Shown: positions 7,132 to 17,129 of the stretch, in pieces | How the letters are laid out: every line of letters begins with the position of its first letter | Numbering within the stretch: the first letter of the stretch is position 1 | Notes under the pieces: model-generated | What the model was told of the DNA's origin: nothing | The model's input: only the letters and a program-made list of their open reading frames with translations | The model's database searches: none | Program-made: the position numbers and the translations under genes | Assembly (NCBI GenBank): GCA_036566925.1 | Contig: DATCVI010000235.1 | Coordinates: forward strand, 1-20,571 | Source: Stenotrophomonas_A sp036566925 | GTDB taxonomy: Bacteria > Pseudomonadota > Gammaproteobacteria > Xanthomonadales > Xanthomonadaceae | Reading direction: 5' to 3' | Length of the DNA stretch: 20,571 bases

Positions 7132-7749
7132 ATGACATTCTCCCTGCGTTCCGCCCCATTGGCCTCGGCGCTCGCCTTGAGCCTCGCGCTGCTGCTGCCG
7201 CTGCACTCGCCTACCGCCTCGGCCGAGCCACAGGTCAAGGGCTCCCAGGTCAGTGTCGAGGCCGGCGATGTCCAGCAGTACCTGGCCGGCACTTTCCCGC
7301 AGACGCACGACGCGCTCGGCGGCCTGCTCGAACTGACCGTCAGCCATCCGCAATTGAAACTGCCGCCGGGCAACCGGCTGGATCTCGGTTTCGACCTGGC
7401 CATGGCCACCGCCGGCGGCGCGCCGATGCAGGTGGGCAATGTCGGCCTCAGCAGCGCACTGCGTTATGACGCGGCCACGCAGGGCTTTTTCCTCGACCAG
7501 CCGACCGTGGATCGCTTCACCCCGGCGCAGGCCGGCGGCAAGCTCGATTCGCGCACCCGCGAACTATTGAACGTGTGGCTGGCCGATTACGCGCGGCGCG
7601 AGCCGATCTACAAGCTCGACCCGGCGATCGCCAGCCTGATGGGCGCCTTGCAGGTGCAGTCGGCCGCAGTGGAAAACGGCCGCCTGGTGGTGCATTTCAA
7701 CCAGAACGTCGAAAGCCTGGTGCCGGCTTCACTGCTGCAGGGCCGCTGA
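7132..7749 (+). CDS. Exported DUF1439-like protein (YceB-like)
   Basis: 205 residues from the ATG at 7132. A typical signal peptide (hydrophobic core about 10-25) has cleavage likely after SPTASA. The mature part has repeated amphipathic strands (LLELTVSHPQLKLPPGNRLDLGFDL, then VGLSSALRYDAATQGFFLDQPTVDRF) and a C-terminal segment LMGALQVQSAAVENGRLVV. This is the pattern of DUF1439 proteins such as Escherichia coli YceB, although here the N-terminus lacks a lipobox. Two in-frame ATGs upstream (7102, 7120) are possible but would put a polar extension before the signal peptide. Function is unknown. It ends convergently with the SET gene, 24 bases away. Confidence 0.78.
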   Translation: MTFSLRSAPLASALALSLALLLPLHSPTASAEPQVKGSQVSVEAGDVQQYLAGTFPQTHDALGGLLELTVSHPQLKLPPGNRLDLGFDLAMATAGGAPMQVGNVGLSSALRYDAATQGFFLDQPTVDRFTPAQAGGKLDSRTRELLNVWLADYARREPIYKLDPAIASLMGALQVQSAAVENGRLVVHFNQNVESLVPASLLQGR

Positions 7750-7773
7750 CCGTAGCGCGGCCCTCGCGCGCCG

Positions 7774-8241
7774 TCAGCGCTTGGGCTGCAGCATCGTGCC
7801 GGTGCAGTTCTTCGAGCCGCAACGGCATTCCCAGATCTTCTTCAGGCGCGGAGTGTGGCGCTCGCCCAGGGTGATGCCGTAGTTGTAGGTCAGCTCTTCG
7901 CCGGGCTTGATGTTGCGGATCGCCTCGATGAAGACCTTGTCCTTGCGGCGGTCGTCGCCCTCGGCTTCCTCGATCACCGCTTCGCAGTTCGGATTGCAGC
8001 TGTGGTTGATCCAGCGCGCATCGTTACCCTCGTAGTTGGCGTCGATCACGTAGTCGTCGCTGAGGGTGAACAGGAAGGTGTGGCCGGTTTCCACGTCGCC
8101 GGCGTCATCGGCATCGACTTCCTTGTGGGTGCGGCGGCGGCCCTTGTACTCGATGACACGGTCGCCTTTCTTGAGCGGCTGGACGGCGAACACGCCGTTG
8201 CCGTGAATACGGGACTTGCGGGCGGCGATCTTGCGCGACAT
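7774..8241 (-). CDS. SET domain protein-lysine methyltransferase
   Basis: 155 residues from the ATG at 8241. SET domains transfer methyl groups from S-adenosylmethionine to lysines on proteins. The hallmarks are all present: HGNGVFA (13-19, the GxG loop), INHSCNPNC (78-86, cofactor and knot motif), GEELTYNYG (114-122, catalytic Tyr) and a post-SET zinc cluster (C139, C141, C146 in WECRCGSKNC, completed by C82). The ATG at 8241 has a GGAAG Shine-Dalgarno at 5 bases. An ATG at 8253 is also possible, while the longer open frame would run into the promoter. It is a compact SET-only protein, divergent from the SUF operon. The substrate is unknown; a histone-like or ribosomal protein is a reasonable guess from known bacterial SET enzymes. 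Confidence 0.93.
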   Translation of the reverse strand: MSRKIAARKSRIHGNGVFAVQPLKKGDRVIEYKGRRRTHKEVDADDAGDVETGHTFLFTLSDDYVIDANYEGNDARWINHSCNPNCEAVIEEAEGDDRRKDKVFIEAIRNIKPGEELTYNYGITLGERHTPRLKKIWECRCGSKNCTGTMLQPKR

Positions 8242-8267
8242 GTAGGCTTCCATCCAGGGGGCCGGGC

Positions 8268-8297
8268 ATTGTGGCCCGGGCAGCGGCGCCAAGCCAA
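8268..8297 (-). promoter_or_regulatory. Candidate promoter of the SET gene
   Basis: Read on the minus strand, TTGGCT (8297-8292), an 18-base spacer and CACAAT (8273-8268) lie 26 bases before the ATG. The -10 is exactly the 6-base centre of an inverted repeat CCGGGC (8262-8267) / GCCCGG (8274-8279), a possible operator. Confidence 0.4.
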
Positions 8298-8334
8298 TCC
8301 CGGGCGGTCGTTTGCCCCTGGCTGAATGCCCAGG

Positions 8335-8363
8335 TTGGCCTCGCCGGACCAAAAGCGTACAAT
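8335..8363 (+). promoter_or_regulatory. Promoter of the SUF operon
   Basis: TTGGCC (8335-8340), a 17-base spacer and TACAAT (8358-8363) give a good sigma-70 match (four and five of six). Transcription would begin near 8370, leaving about 28 bases before the Rrf2 start. It is the best promoter in the window. Confidence 0.65.
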
Positions 8364-8372
8364 TTCAGTCCG
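8345..8372. promoter_or_regulatory. Candidate Rrf2 operator overlapping the SUF -10
   Basis: The imperfect palindrome CGGACcaAAA (8345-8354), 8 bases, TTTcaGTCCG (8363-8372) has 8 of 10 arm positions symmetric and spans the spacer, -10 and start region of the SUF promoter. Rrf2 regulators bind such dyads and often control their own operon. It lies 26 bases before the regulator's start codon. It is inferred from symmetry and position only. Confidence 0.45.
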
Positions 8373-8397
8373 CTTTCCCTACCCCCATATCGCCGCC

Positions 8398-8856
8398 ATG
8401 CTGCGCGTCACCAAGCTTACCGACTACGCCACTGTCGTCCTGACGGTGCTCGCTGCACGTGCGGACAAAGTCCTCAGTGCCAGCGAACTGGCCGAGCAGG
8501 CCGGGCTGGAGAGCACCACGGTCAGCAAGCTGCTCAAGCCGCTGGCCCAGGCCGGGCTGGTGGAGGGCCTGCGCGGCGTCCATGGCGGCTACCGGCTGGC
8601 GCGCCCGGCTAGCCAGATCACCTTGATCGAGATCGTCGAGGCGATGGAAGGCCCGCTGGCGATCACCGAGTGCAGCCAGGACCACGGCCAGTGCGGCATC
8701 GCCCACAGCTGCGGCGTGCGTTCGAACTGGCGCCTGATCAACGACGTGGTCGCCGACGCCCTGCGCGGCGTCACCCTGGCGCAGATGCTGCACCCCCTTT
8801 CCACCACCGGCGACGGCCGGCGACGCTTGATCGCCGCCCAGGTCGCCGCTTCCTGA
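8398..8856 (+). CDS. Rrf2 family SUF system Fe-S assembly regulator
   Basis: 152 residues. An N-terminal winged helix (about 3-65: KLTDYATVVLTVLA, then SASELAEQAGLESTTVSKLLKPLAQAGLV, then GVHGGYRLAR) is typical of Rrf2 proteins. Three cysteines, C92, C99 and C105 (ECSQDHGQC, then HSCGV), match the 2Fe-2S ligand cluster of IscR (92/98/104), so it probably senses Fe-S status. The ATG at 8398 lies 34 bases after the -10; an earlier in-frame ATG at 8326 is upstream of the promoter and is rejected. It is the first gene of the SUF operon, 16 bases before sufB. This arrangement is the SUF regulator subgroup; repression by the holo- or apo-form is inferred. Confidence 0.93.
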   Translation: MLRVTKLTDYATVVLTVLAARADKVLSASELAEQAGLESTTVSKLLKPLAQAGLVEGLRGVHGGYRLARPASQITLIEIVEAMEGPLAITECSQDHGQCGIAHSCGVRSNWRLINDVVADALRGVTLAQMLHPLSTTGDGRRRLIAAQVAAS

Positions 8857-8872
8857 AGCATAGGCAGCCCCC

Positions 8873-10333
<1,461 letters not shown>

Positions 10334-10382
10334 GGCCGGCGGCATTCCACCAAGCCCTCATTACGAAAAAGAATTCTCCCAC

Positions 10383-11146
<764 letters not shown>

Positions 11147-11147
<1 letters not shown>

Positions 11148-12409
11148 TGAGCGCCCTGCTCGATTCCCTGGCCGCCAGCTTCCACGGCGACGCTGCGCGC
11201 CGTGCGACCCTCGATGAGGCACTGCGCGACGGCCTGCCAGGCGCACGTAGCGAAGCGTGGAAATACACCCCGCTGCGTTCGCTCGAACGCCGCAGCTTCG
11301 CGCCCTCGCCTGCCGAGGTGGCCGAGGTCGATCCGCAGCAACTGGCCGATATTCCTTCGCCGCGCCTGGTGTTCGTCAACGGCCGCCATGCGCCGACGCT
11401 GTCGCAACTGGACGGGCTGCCGGCAGGCGTGACCCTGCAACCGCTGTCGGCCGCGCTGGCCGGCGGCGAAGAAGCCGCGCGCTTCCTTGGCCGGCGCTAC
11501 GAGCGCAGCGAGGAAGTGTTCGCGCGCCTCAATGCCGCACTCGCCGAGGAAGGCGTGCTGCTGCGCGTGGCCGAAGGCCTGCAGGTCGAATCGCCTTTGC
11601 ACCTGGTGTTTGTCGCCACCACCGCCGCTGCCGACCAGGCGTGGCATCCGCGCCATCTGATCGAGCTGCGCGGCAATGCGTCGCTCGCGCTGCTGGAACA
11701 TCACCTGCATGCCGCCGACAACGCCCACCTCGGCAACACCGTCGCGCACGTACATCTTGCCGCCGGCGCGCGCTTGTCGCATGCGCGCGTGCAGGAAGAC
11801 AGCCACGCCTTCACCGCGATGTTGCGCACTGACGCGGTGCTCGCGCGCGACGCCGAATACCACCGTATCGACATCGAGCTCGGCGCCGGCCTCAGCCGCC
11901 ACGAACTCAATGTGCGGCTGGAAGGCGACAACGCGCGCCTGATCGCCAATGGCGTGCTGCTCGGCAATGGCCGTCGCCATATCGATACCCGCCTGGGCAT
12001 CGAGCACATCGCCCGCGACACCGCCTGCGGCCTGACCTGGCGCGGCGTCGCCACCGACCGCAGCCGCGTGGTCTTCCACGGCGGCATCAATATCCGCCCG
12101 GGCGCCGATGGCACCGATGCGCGGTTGTCGAACAAGAATCTGCTGCTTTCGGCCAATGCCGAGATCGATACCCAGCCGGTGCTGGTGATCGATGCCGACG
12201 AGGTGCAGGCCGCGCATGGCGCCACCGTCGGCCAGCTCGACGCCAATGCGTTGTTCTACCTGCGCTCGCGTGGCCTGCCGCAGGCGCAGGCCCAAGCGCT
12301 GCTGAGCGCGGCTTTCTGCCACGAGCCGCTGGCGGCGTTGCCGGAAGGCCTGCGTGGGTTCCTGGCGACGCGGCTGGATGCGGCGCTGGCGTCGGCGGGG
12401 GTGGCATGA
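11147..12409 (+). CDS. sufD: Fe-S cluster assembly protein SufD
   Basis: 420 residues, paralogous to SufB and its partner in the SufBC2D scaffold. The N-terminal half is variable (RSEAWKYTPLRSLERRSF is the conserved entry block); the C-terminal half is the beta-helix with SRHELNVRLEGDNA, GINIRPGADGTDARLSNKNLLL and HGATVGQLD. H357 in AAHGATVGQ corresponds to the E. coli His360 implicated in iron entry at the SufB-SufD interface. LDANALFYLRSRGL closes the core. It overlaps sufC by one base and sufS by four (ATGA), indicating one polycistronic message. The product belongs in the cytoplasm. Confidence 0.97.
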
Positions 12410-13653
12410 ACGCGCCGATGACCGCCTCGCTGGCCGATGCGCCGAACTGGGAGCGCGTGCGCAGCGACTTCCCACTGCTGATGCGCCAGGTCCACGGCAA
12501 GCCACTGATCTATTTCGACAACGCCAATACCGGGCAGAAGCCGCTGCCGGTGATCGCGGCGACCGATGAGTTCTACCGCCGCCAGAATGCCAATGTCAGC
12601 CGCGCGGTGCATGCGCTCGGCACCGAGGCCACCGACGCCTACGAAGGCGCGCGCAGCAAGCTGGCGCACTTCCTCAACGTGCGCACCGACGAACTGGTGC
12701 TGTGCAGCGGCACCACCTTCGCGATCAACCTGGTGGCCTATTCCTGGGCACTGCCGCGGCTCAAGGCCGGCGATGTGATCCTGGTGTCGCGCATGGAACA
12801 TCACGCCAACATCGTGCCGTGGCAGCTGGTGGCCGAGCGCACCGGGGCGACGATCCGGGTGGCCGAGATCCATGCCGACGGCACCCTCGACCCGGAAGCG
12901 CTGCGCGCGGCGATGACCGCCGAAGTCAAGCTGTTGGCGCTGGCGCATGTCTCCAATGTGCTGGGCACGGTGAACCCGGTGCGCGAGATCTGCCGCGAGG
13001 CGCGCAAGCGCGGCATCGTGACCGTGATCGATGGCTCGCAGGCGGTGCCGCACCGTCGCGTGGACGTGGCCGCGATCGGCTGCGATTTCTACGCACTCAC
13101 CGGCCACAAGATGTGCGGGCCGACCGGCACCGGCGCGCTGTGGGCGCGACACGAGCACCTGCAGGCGATGCCGCCGTTCCTCGGCGGTGGCGAGATGATC
13201 AAGGAAGTCAGTTTCGAGGGCACCGTGTTCAACGAGGGCCCGCACAAGTTCGAGGCCGGTACGCCGAACATCGCCGGCTTCGTTGGCCTGGGCGCGGCAG
13301 TGGACTACCTTGACTCGGTGGGCCTGGACCACATCGAGACGCGCGAGGCCGAACTGCTGGCGCATCTGACCGAAGAACTGCAGCGCGTCGAAGGCCTGCG
13401 CATCTTCGGCACTGCGCCGGACAAGGCCGCCGTGGTCTCGTTCCTGGTCGAGGGCGCGCACGCGCACGACCTGGCGACGCTGCTCGACCTGGAAGGCGTG
13501 GCGATCCGCTCGGGCCAGCATTGCGCCCATCCGCTGTTGCAGTTCTACGGCGTGGCGGCGACTTGCCGGGCCTCGCTGGCGTTCTACAACACGCACGAGG
13601 AGATCGAGCAGTTCGTGGCGGCCTTGCGCAAGGTGCGCCAGCTGCTGGGCTGA
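12406..13653 (+). CDS. sufS: Cysteine desulfurase SufS
   Basis: 415 residues, a group II cysteine desulfurase that uses pyridoxal phosphate to take sulfur from cysteine for SufB. The PLP lysine is K235 in ALTGHKMCGPTG, and the persulfide Cys is C373 in SGQHCAHPL; both are offset by nine from E. coli SufS (226, 364), which supports the start at 12406. Further blocks: YFDNANTGQKP (LDNAAT region, slightly altered), SRMEHHANIVPWQ, HVSNVLGT, and VIDGSQAVPH. It overlaps sufD by four bases. SufS normally needs SufE or SufU as sulfur acceptor; neither is found in this window. Confidence 0.98.
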   Translation: MNAPMTASLADAPNWERVRSDFPLLMRQVHGKPLIYFDNANTGQKPLPVIAATDEFYRRQNANVSRAVHALGTEATDAYEGARSKLAHFLNVRTDELVLCSGTTFAINLVAYSWALPRLKAGDVILVSRMEHHANIVPWQLVAERTGATIRVAEIHADGTLDPEALRAAMTAEVKLLALAHVSNVLGTVNPVREICREARKRGIVTVIDGSQAVPHRRVDVAAIGCDFYALTGHKMCGPTGTGALWARHEHLQAMPPFLGGGEMIKEVSFEGTVFNEGPHKFEAGTPNIAGFVGLGAAVDYLDSVGLDHIETREAELLAHLTEELQRVEGLRIFGTAPDKAAVVSFLVEGAHAHDLATLLDLEGVAIRSGQHCAHPLLQFYGVAATCRASLAFYNTHEEIEQFVAALRKVRQLLG

Positions 13654-13658
13654 CAGCC

Positions 13659-13678
13659 GGGCCGGTCGATCCCGGCCC
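13659..13678 (+). other. G+C-rich hairpin after sufS
   Basis: A 7-bp stem GGGCCGG (13659-13665) / CCGGCCC (13672-13678) with a 6-base loop follows sufS by 6 bases. No T-run follows, so it may only slow polymerase or protect the 3' end of the suf message before the GNAT promoter. Confidence 0.4.
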
Positions 13679-13701
13679 TGCCCGCCCGCGTGGCGCGCCG
13701 C

Positions 13702-13707
13702 TACAAT
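13702..13707 (+). promoter_or_regulatory. -10 element (TACAAT) of the acetyltransferase gene
   Basis: GCTACAATTGC has a five-of-six -10 hexamer ending 6 bases before the ATG at 13714, so transcription would begin at or beside the start codon. The -35 region is poor. Assigned by similarity to the SUF -10. Confidence 0.4.
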
Positions 13708-13713
13708 TGCACC

Positions 13714-14250
13714 ATGCACACGCTCACCTTCCGTACCGCCACCGTCGCCGACGTCGATGCGCTGGTCGCCCTGGTCACCTCGGCCTATCGCGGCGATGCC
13801 AGCCGCGTCGGCTGGACCACCGAGGCCGACCTGCTTGACGGCACCCGCATCGAACCCGAGTTGCTGCGCCAGGACATCCTGCGCGACCGCAGCGTGGTGC
13901 TGCTGGCCGAACGCGATGGCGAGCTGATCGCCTGCGCGCATATCGCCGATGAGGGCGACGCCGGCTATTTCGGCATGTTCTCGGTCAGCCCGAGCCTGCA
14001 GGGCGGCGGTGTCGGCAAGCAGCTGATGGCCGAGGCCGAGCGCCTGGTGCGGCAGCAGTGGGGGCACGCGATGATGCGGATGACGGTGATCGACGTGCGC
14101 GCCGAGCTGATCGCCTTCTACGAACGCCGCGGTTATCGCCGCACCGGCATTACCAAGCCGTTCCCGTATGGCGATGCACGCTACGGCACGCCGCTGCGCG
14201 ACGACCTGCGCTTCGAGATCCTGGAAAAGCCGCTGGCGGCGCAGCCGTGA
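13714..14250 (+). CDS. GNAT family N-acetyltransferase
   Basis: 178 residues with a single GNAT fold. The acetyl-CoA loop is FSVSPSLQGGGVGKQL (89-104; Q96-G-G-G-V-G101), preceded by the beta-4 strand GYFGMF, and motif B is AFYERRGYRRTG (134-145). The C-terminus (YGDARYGTPLRDDLRFEILEKPL) carries a substrate-side segment seen in small-molecule acetyltransferases. The ATG at 13714 is preferred to the GTG at 13690, which lies before the -10 box. It follows sufS by 60 bases, and its stop overlaps the Rieske gene by four bases. The substrate is unknown; its position suggests a link with Fe-S or redox metabolism, but this is only contextual. Confidence 0.92.
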   Translation: MHTLTFRTATVADVDALVALVTSAYRGDASRVGWTTEADLLDGTRIEPELLRQDILRDRSVVLLAERDGELIACAHIADEGDAGYFGMFSVSPSLQGGGVGKQLMAEAERLVRQQWGHAMMRMTVIDVRAELIAFYERRGYRRTGITKPFPYGDARYGTPLRDDLRFEILEKPLAAQP

Positions 14251-14579
14251 GCGATGTCTGGACCTTTGTCTGCGGCACCGCCGAGCTGCTGCCCGGCGAG
14301 TTGAAGAACGTCTGGGACGAAGTCACCGATACCCCGATCGTGGTGTTCAACCTCGACGGCATGTTCTATGCCCTCGAAGACCGCTGCAGCCATGAAGACT
14401 ACGAACTGTCGCCGGGCAGCTTCGATCTGGCCGAGGGCAGCATCGAGTGCCTGCTGCATGGCGCGCGGTTCGACATTCGCGATGGCCGTCCGTTGTGCCC
14501 GCCGGCGTACTCACCGGTGCCGAAGTTTCCGGTCAAGGTCGACGATGCCGGCGTCTGGACCCGCGACGACCGCGCCTGA
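14247..14579 (+). CDS. Rieske [2Fe-2S] ferredoxin (non-heme iron oxygenase ferredoxin subunit type)
   Basis: 110 residues, a small soluble Rieske domain. The cluster ligands are C47 and H49 in CSHEDYELSPGSF and C68 and H71 in CLLHGARFD, the classic CxH and CxxH pair. PLCPPAYSPVPKFPVKV gives the conserved Pro-loop. It starts at GTG 14247, overlapping the GNAT stop by four bases (GTGA), so translation is coupled. It resembles the ferredoxin subunits of ring-hydroxylating oxygenases, but no oxygenase gene is nearby. The usual place of this gene behind suf genes suggests an electron carrier for Fe-S assembly or another acceptor; this is inference. Confidence 0.93.
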   Translation: MSDVWTFVCGTAELLPGELKNVWDEVTDTPIVVFNLDGMFYALEDRCSHEDYELSPGSFDLAEGSIECLLHGARFDIRDGRPLCPPAYSPVPKFPVKVDDAGVWTRDDRA

Positions 14580-14640
14580 GGTCGCGGCCTAACGGCCACC
14601 GGCGCTTGTATCGAAGCCACGCGCTTGCGTGCCGGCGTGT

Positions 14641-14670
14641 TGCAAACGATTCGCATTTGCTGACACAATT
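14641..14670 (+). promoter_or_regulatory. Candidate promoter of the TonB receptor gene
   Basis: TTGCAA (14641-14646), an 18-base spacer and CACAAT (14665-14670), four of six in each box, lie about 110 bases before the receptor start. The -35 is overlapped by the Fur-like site below. Confidence 0.45.
14643..14661. promoter_or_regulatory. Candidate Fur box before the TonB receptor gene
   Basis: The 19-mer from GCAAACGATT to CATTTGC matches 11 of 19 positions of the E. coli Fur consensus and has symmetric ends (GCAAA / TTTGC). It overlaps the candidate -35 and spacer, so bound Fur-Fe(II) would block the promoter. Iron repression of siderophore receptors is established; this site is predicted by eye. 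Confidence 0.6.
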
Positions 14671-14778
14671 GCCGGGTACGCCCAGCCCGTCGCCAGGCGC
14701 AACTCCATTCGAAACGATCCCGGCCTTCCCTACGGAGGCTGCTGGGTTGTGTTCGGCCGTCTACAGGATCGCAGACAG

Positions 14779-17073
14779 ATGAGCATCAAGAGTCGCAAGC
14801 ACGTCCTCCCGCGCGCCGCCAGCGCCACCACGCTGACCGCCGCCGCGCTGTTGTTGGCCGCGCCGTTGGCGCATGCCGACGGCGCGGCCGATAACGCCAA
14901 GACGCTGGACAAGGTCAACGTCCAGGCCGAGCGCTCCAAGCGCTACCTGGTGGAGACGCCGGCCTCGCCGAAGTTCACGCAATCCCTGCAGGACACGCCG
15001 CAGACGGTCAACATCATCAGCAAGGACCTGTTCAATGAGCAGGGCGCGACCACCTTGACCGAGGCGCTGCGCAACAGCCCTGGCGTGGGCACGTTCTATG
15101 TCGGCGAAAACGGCAACACGAGCACCGGAGATACCGTGTACATGCGCGGCTTCGACAGCTCCTCGAGCATCTTCGTCGACGGCATCCGCGATCTCGGCTC
15201 GATCTCGCGCGATGTCTTCAATATCGAACAGATCGAAGTGACGAAGGGCCCGGCGGGCACCGACACCGGCCGCAGCGCGCCGACCGGTGCGATCAACCTG
15301 ATCACCAAGCGGCCGTTCGGCACCAATGCCACCACCGCGTCGCTGACCGGCGGCGTCGACGGCCAGCGCCGCGTCACCGCCGACTGGAACCAGACCCTAG
15401 GCAACCCGGGCGCCGCGTTCCGCCTCAACGTCATGGGCCAGGACAGCGACGCCGTCGGCCGCGACCACGTGCAGAACAAGCGCTGGGGCGTGGCGCCGAG
15501 CCTGGCCTTCGGCCTGGACGGCGACACCCGCTACTACATCGACCTGCTGTACGTGAAGCAGGACAACATCCCCGACGGCAGCGTGCCGACGATTGGCCTG
15601 CCAGGTTATTCCTCGCCAGATCCGCGTCGCCCGTGGCTGGCCACTGTGCCGAAGGTGGATACCGAGAATTTCTACGGCACTCGCCACGACCACGACGATG
15701 TCGAATCGAAGATGGCCACGTTCCGCTTCGAGCACGACTTCTCCGACACGCTCAAGCTGACCAACACCGCGCGTTGGGGCCAGAACGAGCAGGACTACAT
15801 GCTCACCGCATTCATGGTGACCGCGGCGAACCTGCTCACCCCGAACCCGGCCGATCCTTCGACCTGGACGCTGGCGCGCAGTACGCCGACCTTCAAGGAC
15901 CAGCAATACACGATCCTGACCGACCAGTTGAACCTGCGTTGGGATTTCACCACCGGCAGCGTGGTCCACAACCTCAGCACCGGCATCGAAGCCACGCGCG
16001 AGGAACTCAAGAGCTGGGGCGTGGCGACCCGCAGCGGTGCCTGGCCGGCGGCCAACCTGTACAACCCGGACTGGAACGTGGATGGACTGGTTTGGGGCCG
16101 CAACGGCGCCTACGCCGAAGGCCGCACCACGACCTACTCGGCCTATGCCTTCGACACGCTGAAGTTCGGCGATAGCTTCCTGGTCACCGGCGGCGTGCGC
16201 GTGGATCATTACGACACCGATTTCGACAGCCTGGTCGTGTGCGGCGCCCGTGGCGGCCCGGTGTGCGGCACGCTGCCCGCTGGCAGCATCGTCCCGGGGG
16301 TGGATGCCACCGCCAAGGACACGCTGTTCAACTGGAAGCTGGGCGCGGTCTACAAGGTCAACGAGGACGTGAGCGTCTACGCCAACTACGCCGTCTCGCA
16401 GCAGCCGCCGGGCGGCAGCGCGCTGGAGCTGAGCACCGCGGCCAACAACCTCAACAACCCCAACCTCGATCCGCAGAAGGCCAAGACCGCCGAGGTCGGC
16501 ACCAAGTGGAGCTTCTTCGAGCAGAACCTGCTGGTGACGATGGCGCTGTTCCGCACCGAGGTCACCAACGAGATCGCACCGGACCCGACCAACCCCAATA
16601 TTTTCTACCAGACTGGCGAGAAGCGGGTCGAAGGCGTGGAGTTGTCGGCGGTCGGACGCATCAGCGAAAACTGGTCGGTGTCGGCGGGCTACACCAAGAT
16701 GGATGCGCAGGTGAAGCAAGGCAGCAACGTCGCCCAGGATGGGAGCACCGACCTGGCCTACACCCCCGACAGTGCCTTCACCGCGTGGAGCACCTACACC
16801 CTGCCGTTCAACCTCACCGTGGGCGGCGGCGTGCGCTACAGCGGCGAGATGAAGCGCGGCACCGACAGCGCGATCGGCACGCCGGCCTATGTGAAGTCCT
16901 ACACCGTGTGGGACGCGGTGGTCACCTATCCGTTCAACGACCACTTCGACCTGCGCTTGAACGCGTATAACCTGTTCGACAAGGAGTACGTGGGCGGCAT
17001 CAACAAGAGCGGTTACCGCTACAGCCCGGGTGCGCCGCGCACCTTTACGCTGACGGCCAACCTGCGCTTCTGA
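14779..17073 (+). CDS. TonB-dependent siderophore receptor (catecholate / Fiu-PiuA type)
   Basis: 764 residues. A signal peptide (about 1-33, ending AHA) leads to a TonB-box-like segment LDKVNV (43-48), then the plug (TPQTVNIISKDLFNEQGATTLTEAL, then VYMRGFDSSSSIFVDGIRD, then QIEVTKGPAG, then GAINLITKRP; about 60-190), and a 22-strand-type outer-membrane barrel ending in Phe764. Sequence features and the piuC neighbour point to a ferric-catecholate receptor of the Fiu/PiuA/FcuA type rather than a haem or cobalamin receptor. Two cysteines in one loop (C488, C496) may form a disulfide. The ATG at 14779 is preferred because the signal peptide starts there; the open frame upstream contains the Fur box. 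Homologues are known entry routes for siderophore-linked beta-lactams in other Gram-negatives. The ligand itself is unproven. Confidence 0.95.
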   Translation: MSIKSRKHVLPRAASATTLTAAALLLAAPLAHADGAADNAKTLDKVNVQAERSKRYLVETPASPKFTQSLQDTPQTVNIISKDLFNEQGATTLTEALRNSPGVGTFYVGENGNTSTGDTVYMRGFDSSSSIFVDGIRDLGSISRDVFNIEQIEVTKGPAGTDTGRSAPTGAINLITKRPFGTNATTASLTGGVDGQRRVTADWNQTLGNPGAAFRLNVMGQDSDAVGRDHVQNKRWGVAPSLAFGLDGDTRYYIDLLYVKQDNIPDGSVPTIGLPGYSSPDPRRPWLATVPKVDTENFYGTRHDHDDVESKMATFRFEHDFSDTLKLTNTARWGQNEQDYMLTAFMVTAANLLTPNPADPSTWTLARSTPTFKDQQYTILTDQLNLRWDFTTGSVVHNLSTGIEATREELKSWGVATRSGAWPAANLYNPDWNVDGLVWGRNGAYAEGRTTTYSAYAFDTLKFGDSFLVTGGVRVDHYDTDFDSLVVCGARGGPVCGTLPAGSIVPGVDATAKDTLFNWKLGAVYKVNEDVSVYANYAVSQQPPGGSALELSTAANNLNNPNLDPQKAKTAEVGTKWSFFEQNLLVTMALFRTEVTNEIAPDPTNPNIFYQTGEKRVEGVELSAVGRISENWSVSAGYTKMDAQVKQGSNVAQDGSTDLAYTPDSAFTAWSTYTLPFNLTVGGGVRYSGEMKRGTDSAIGTPAYVKSYTVWDAVVTYPFNDHFDLRLNAYNLFDKEYVGGINKSGYRYSPGAPRTFTLTANLRF

Positions 17074-17104
17074 TTCGCGCGCATATCGTGTCGTCTTGAG
17101 CCAT

Positions 17105-17129
17105 GGACGCCTCCCTCGCGGAGGCGTCC
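17105..17129 (+). other. Perfect hairpin between the receptor gene and piuC
   Basis: The 10-bp perfect arms GGACGCCTCC (17105-17114) and GGAGGCGTCC (17120-17129) flank a 5-base loop CTCGC. It lies 31 bases after the receptor stop and 18 bases before the chosen piuC ATG, close to its Shine-Dalgarno. There is no T-run. It may damp expression of piuC relative to the receptor, or stabilise the receptor message. Confidence 0.7.

Noticed and set aside
8242..8352. N-terminal extension of the SET gene to 8352
   Set aside because: It would contain the SET and SUF promoters, and the extra residues are Pro/Gly/Arg-rich with no SET similarity.
8326..8397. Upstream in-frame ATG for the Rrf2 regulator
   Set aside because: It lies before the SUF promoter -35 and -10 and adds residues without family similarity.
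12256..14067. 603-codon open frame on the minus strand across sufD, sufS and the GNAT gene
   Set aside because: Its translation is Arg/Ala/His/Gln-rich without recognisable motifs and lies opposite well-defined genes; long shadow frames are expected at this G+C content.
14629..14778. Upstream start for the TonB receptor
   Set aside because: It would put the Fur box and promoter inside the gene and move the signal peptide away from the N-terminus.
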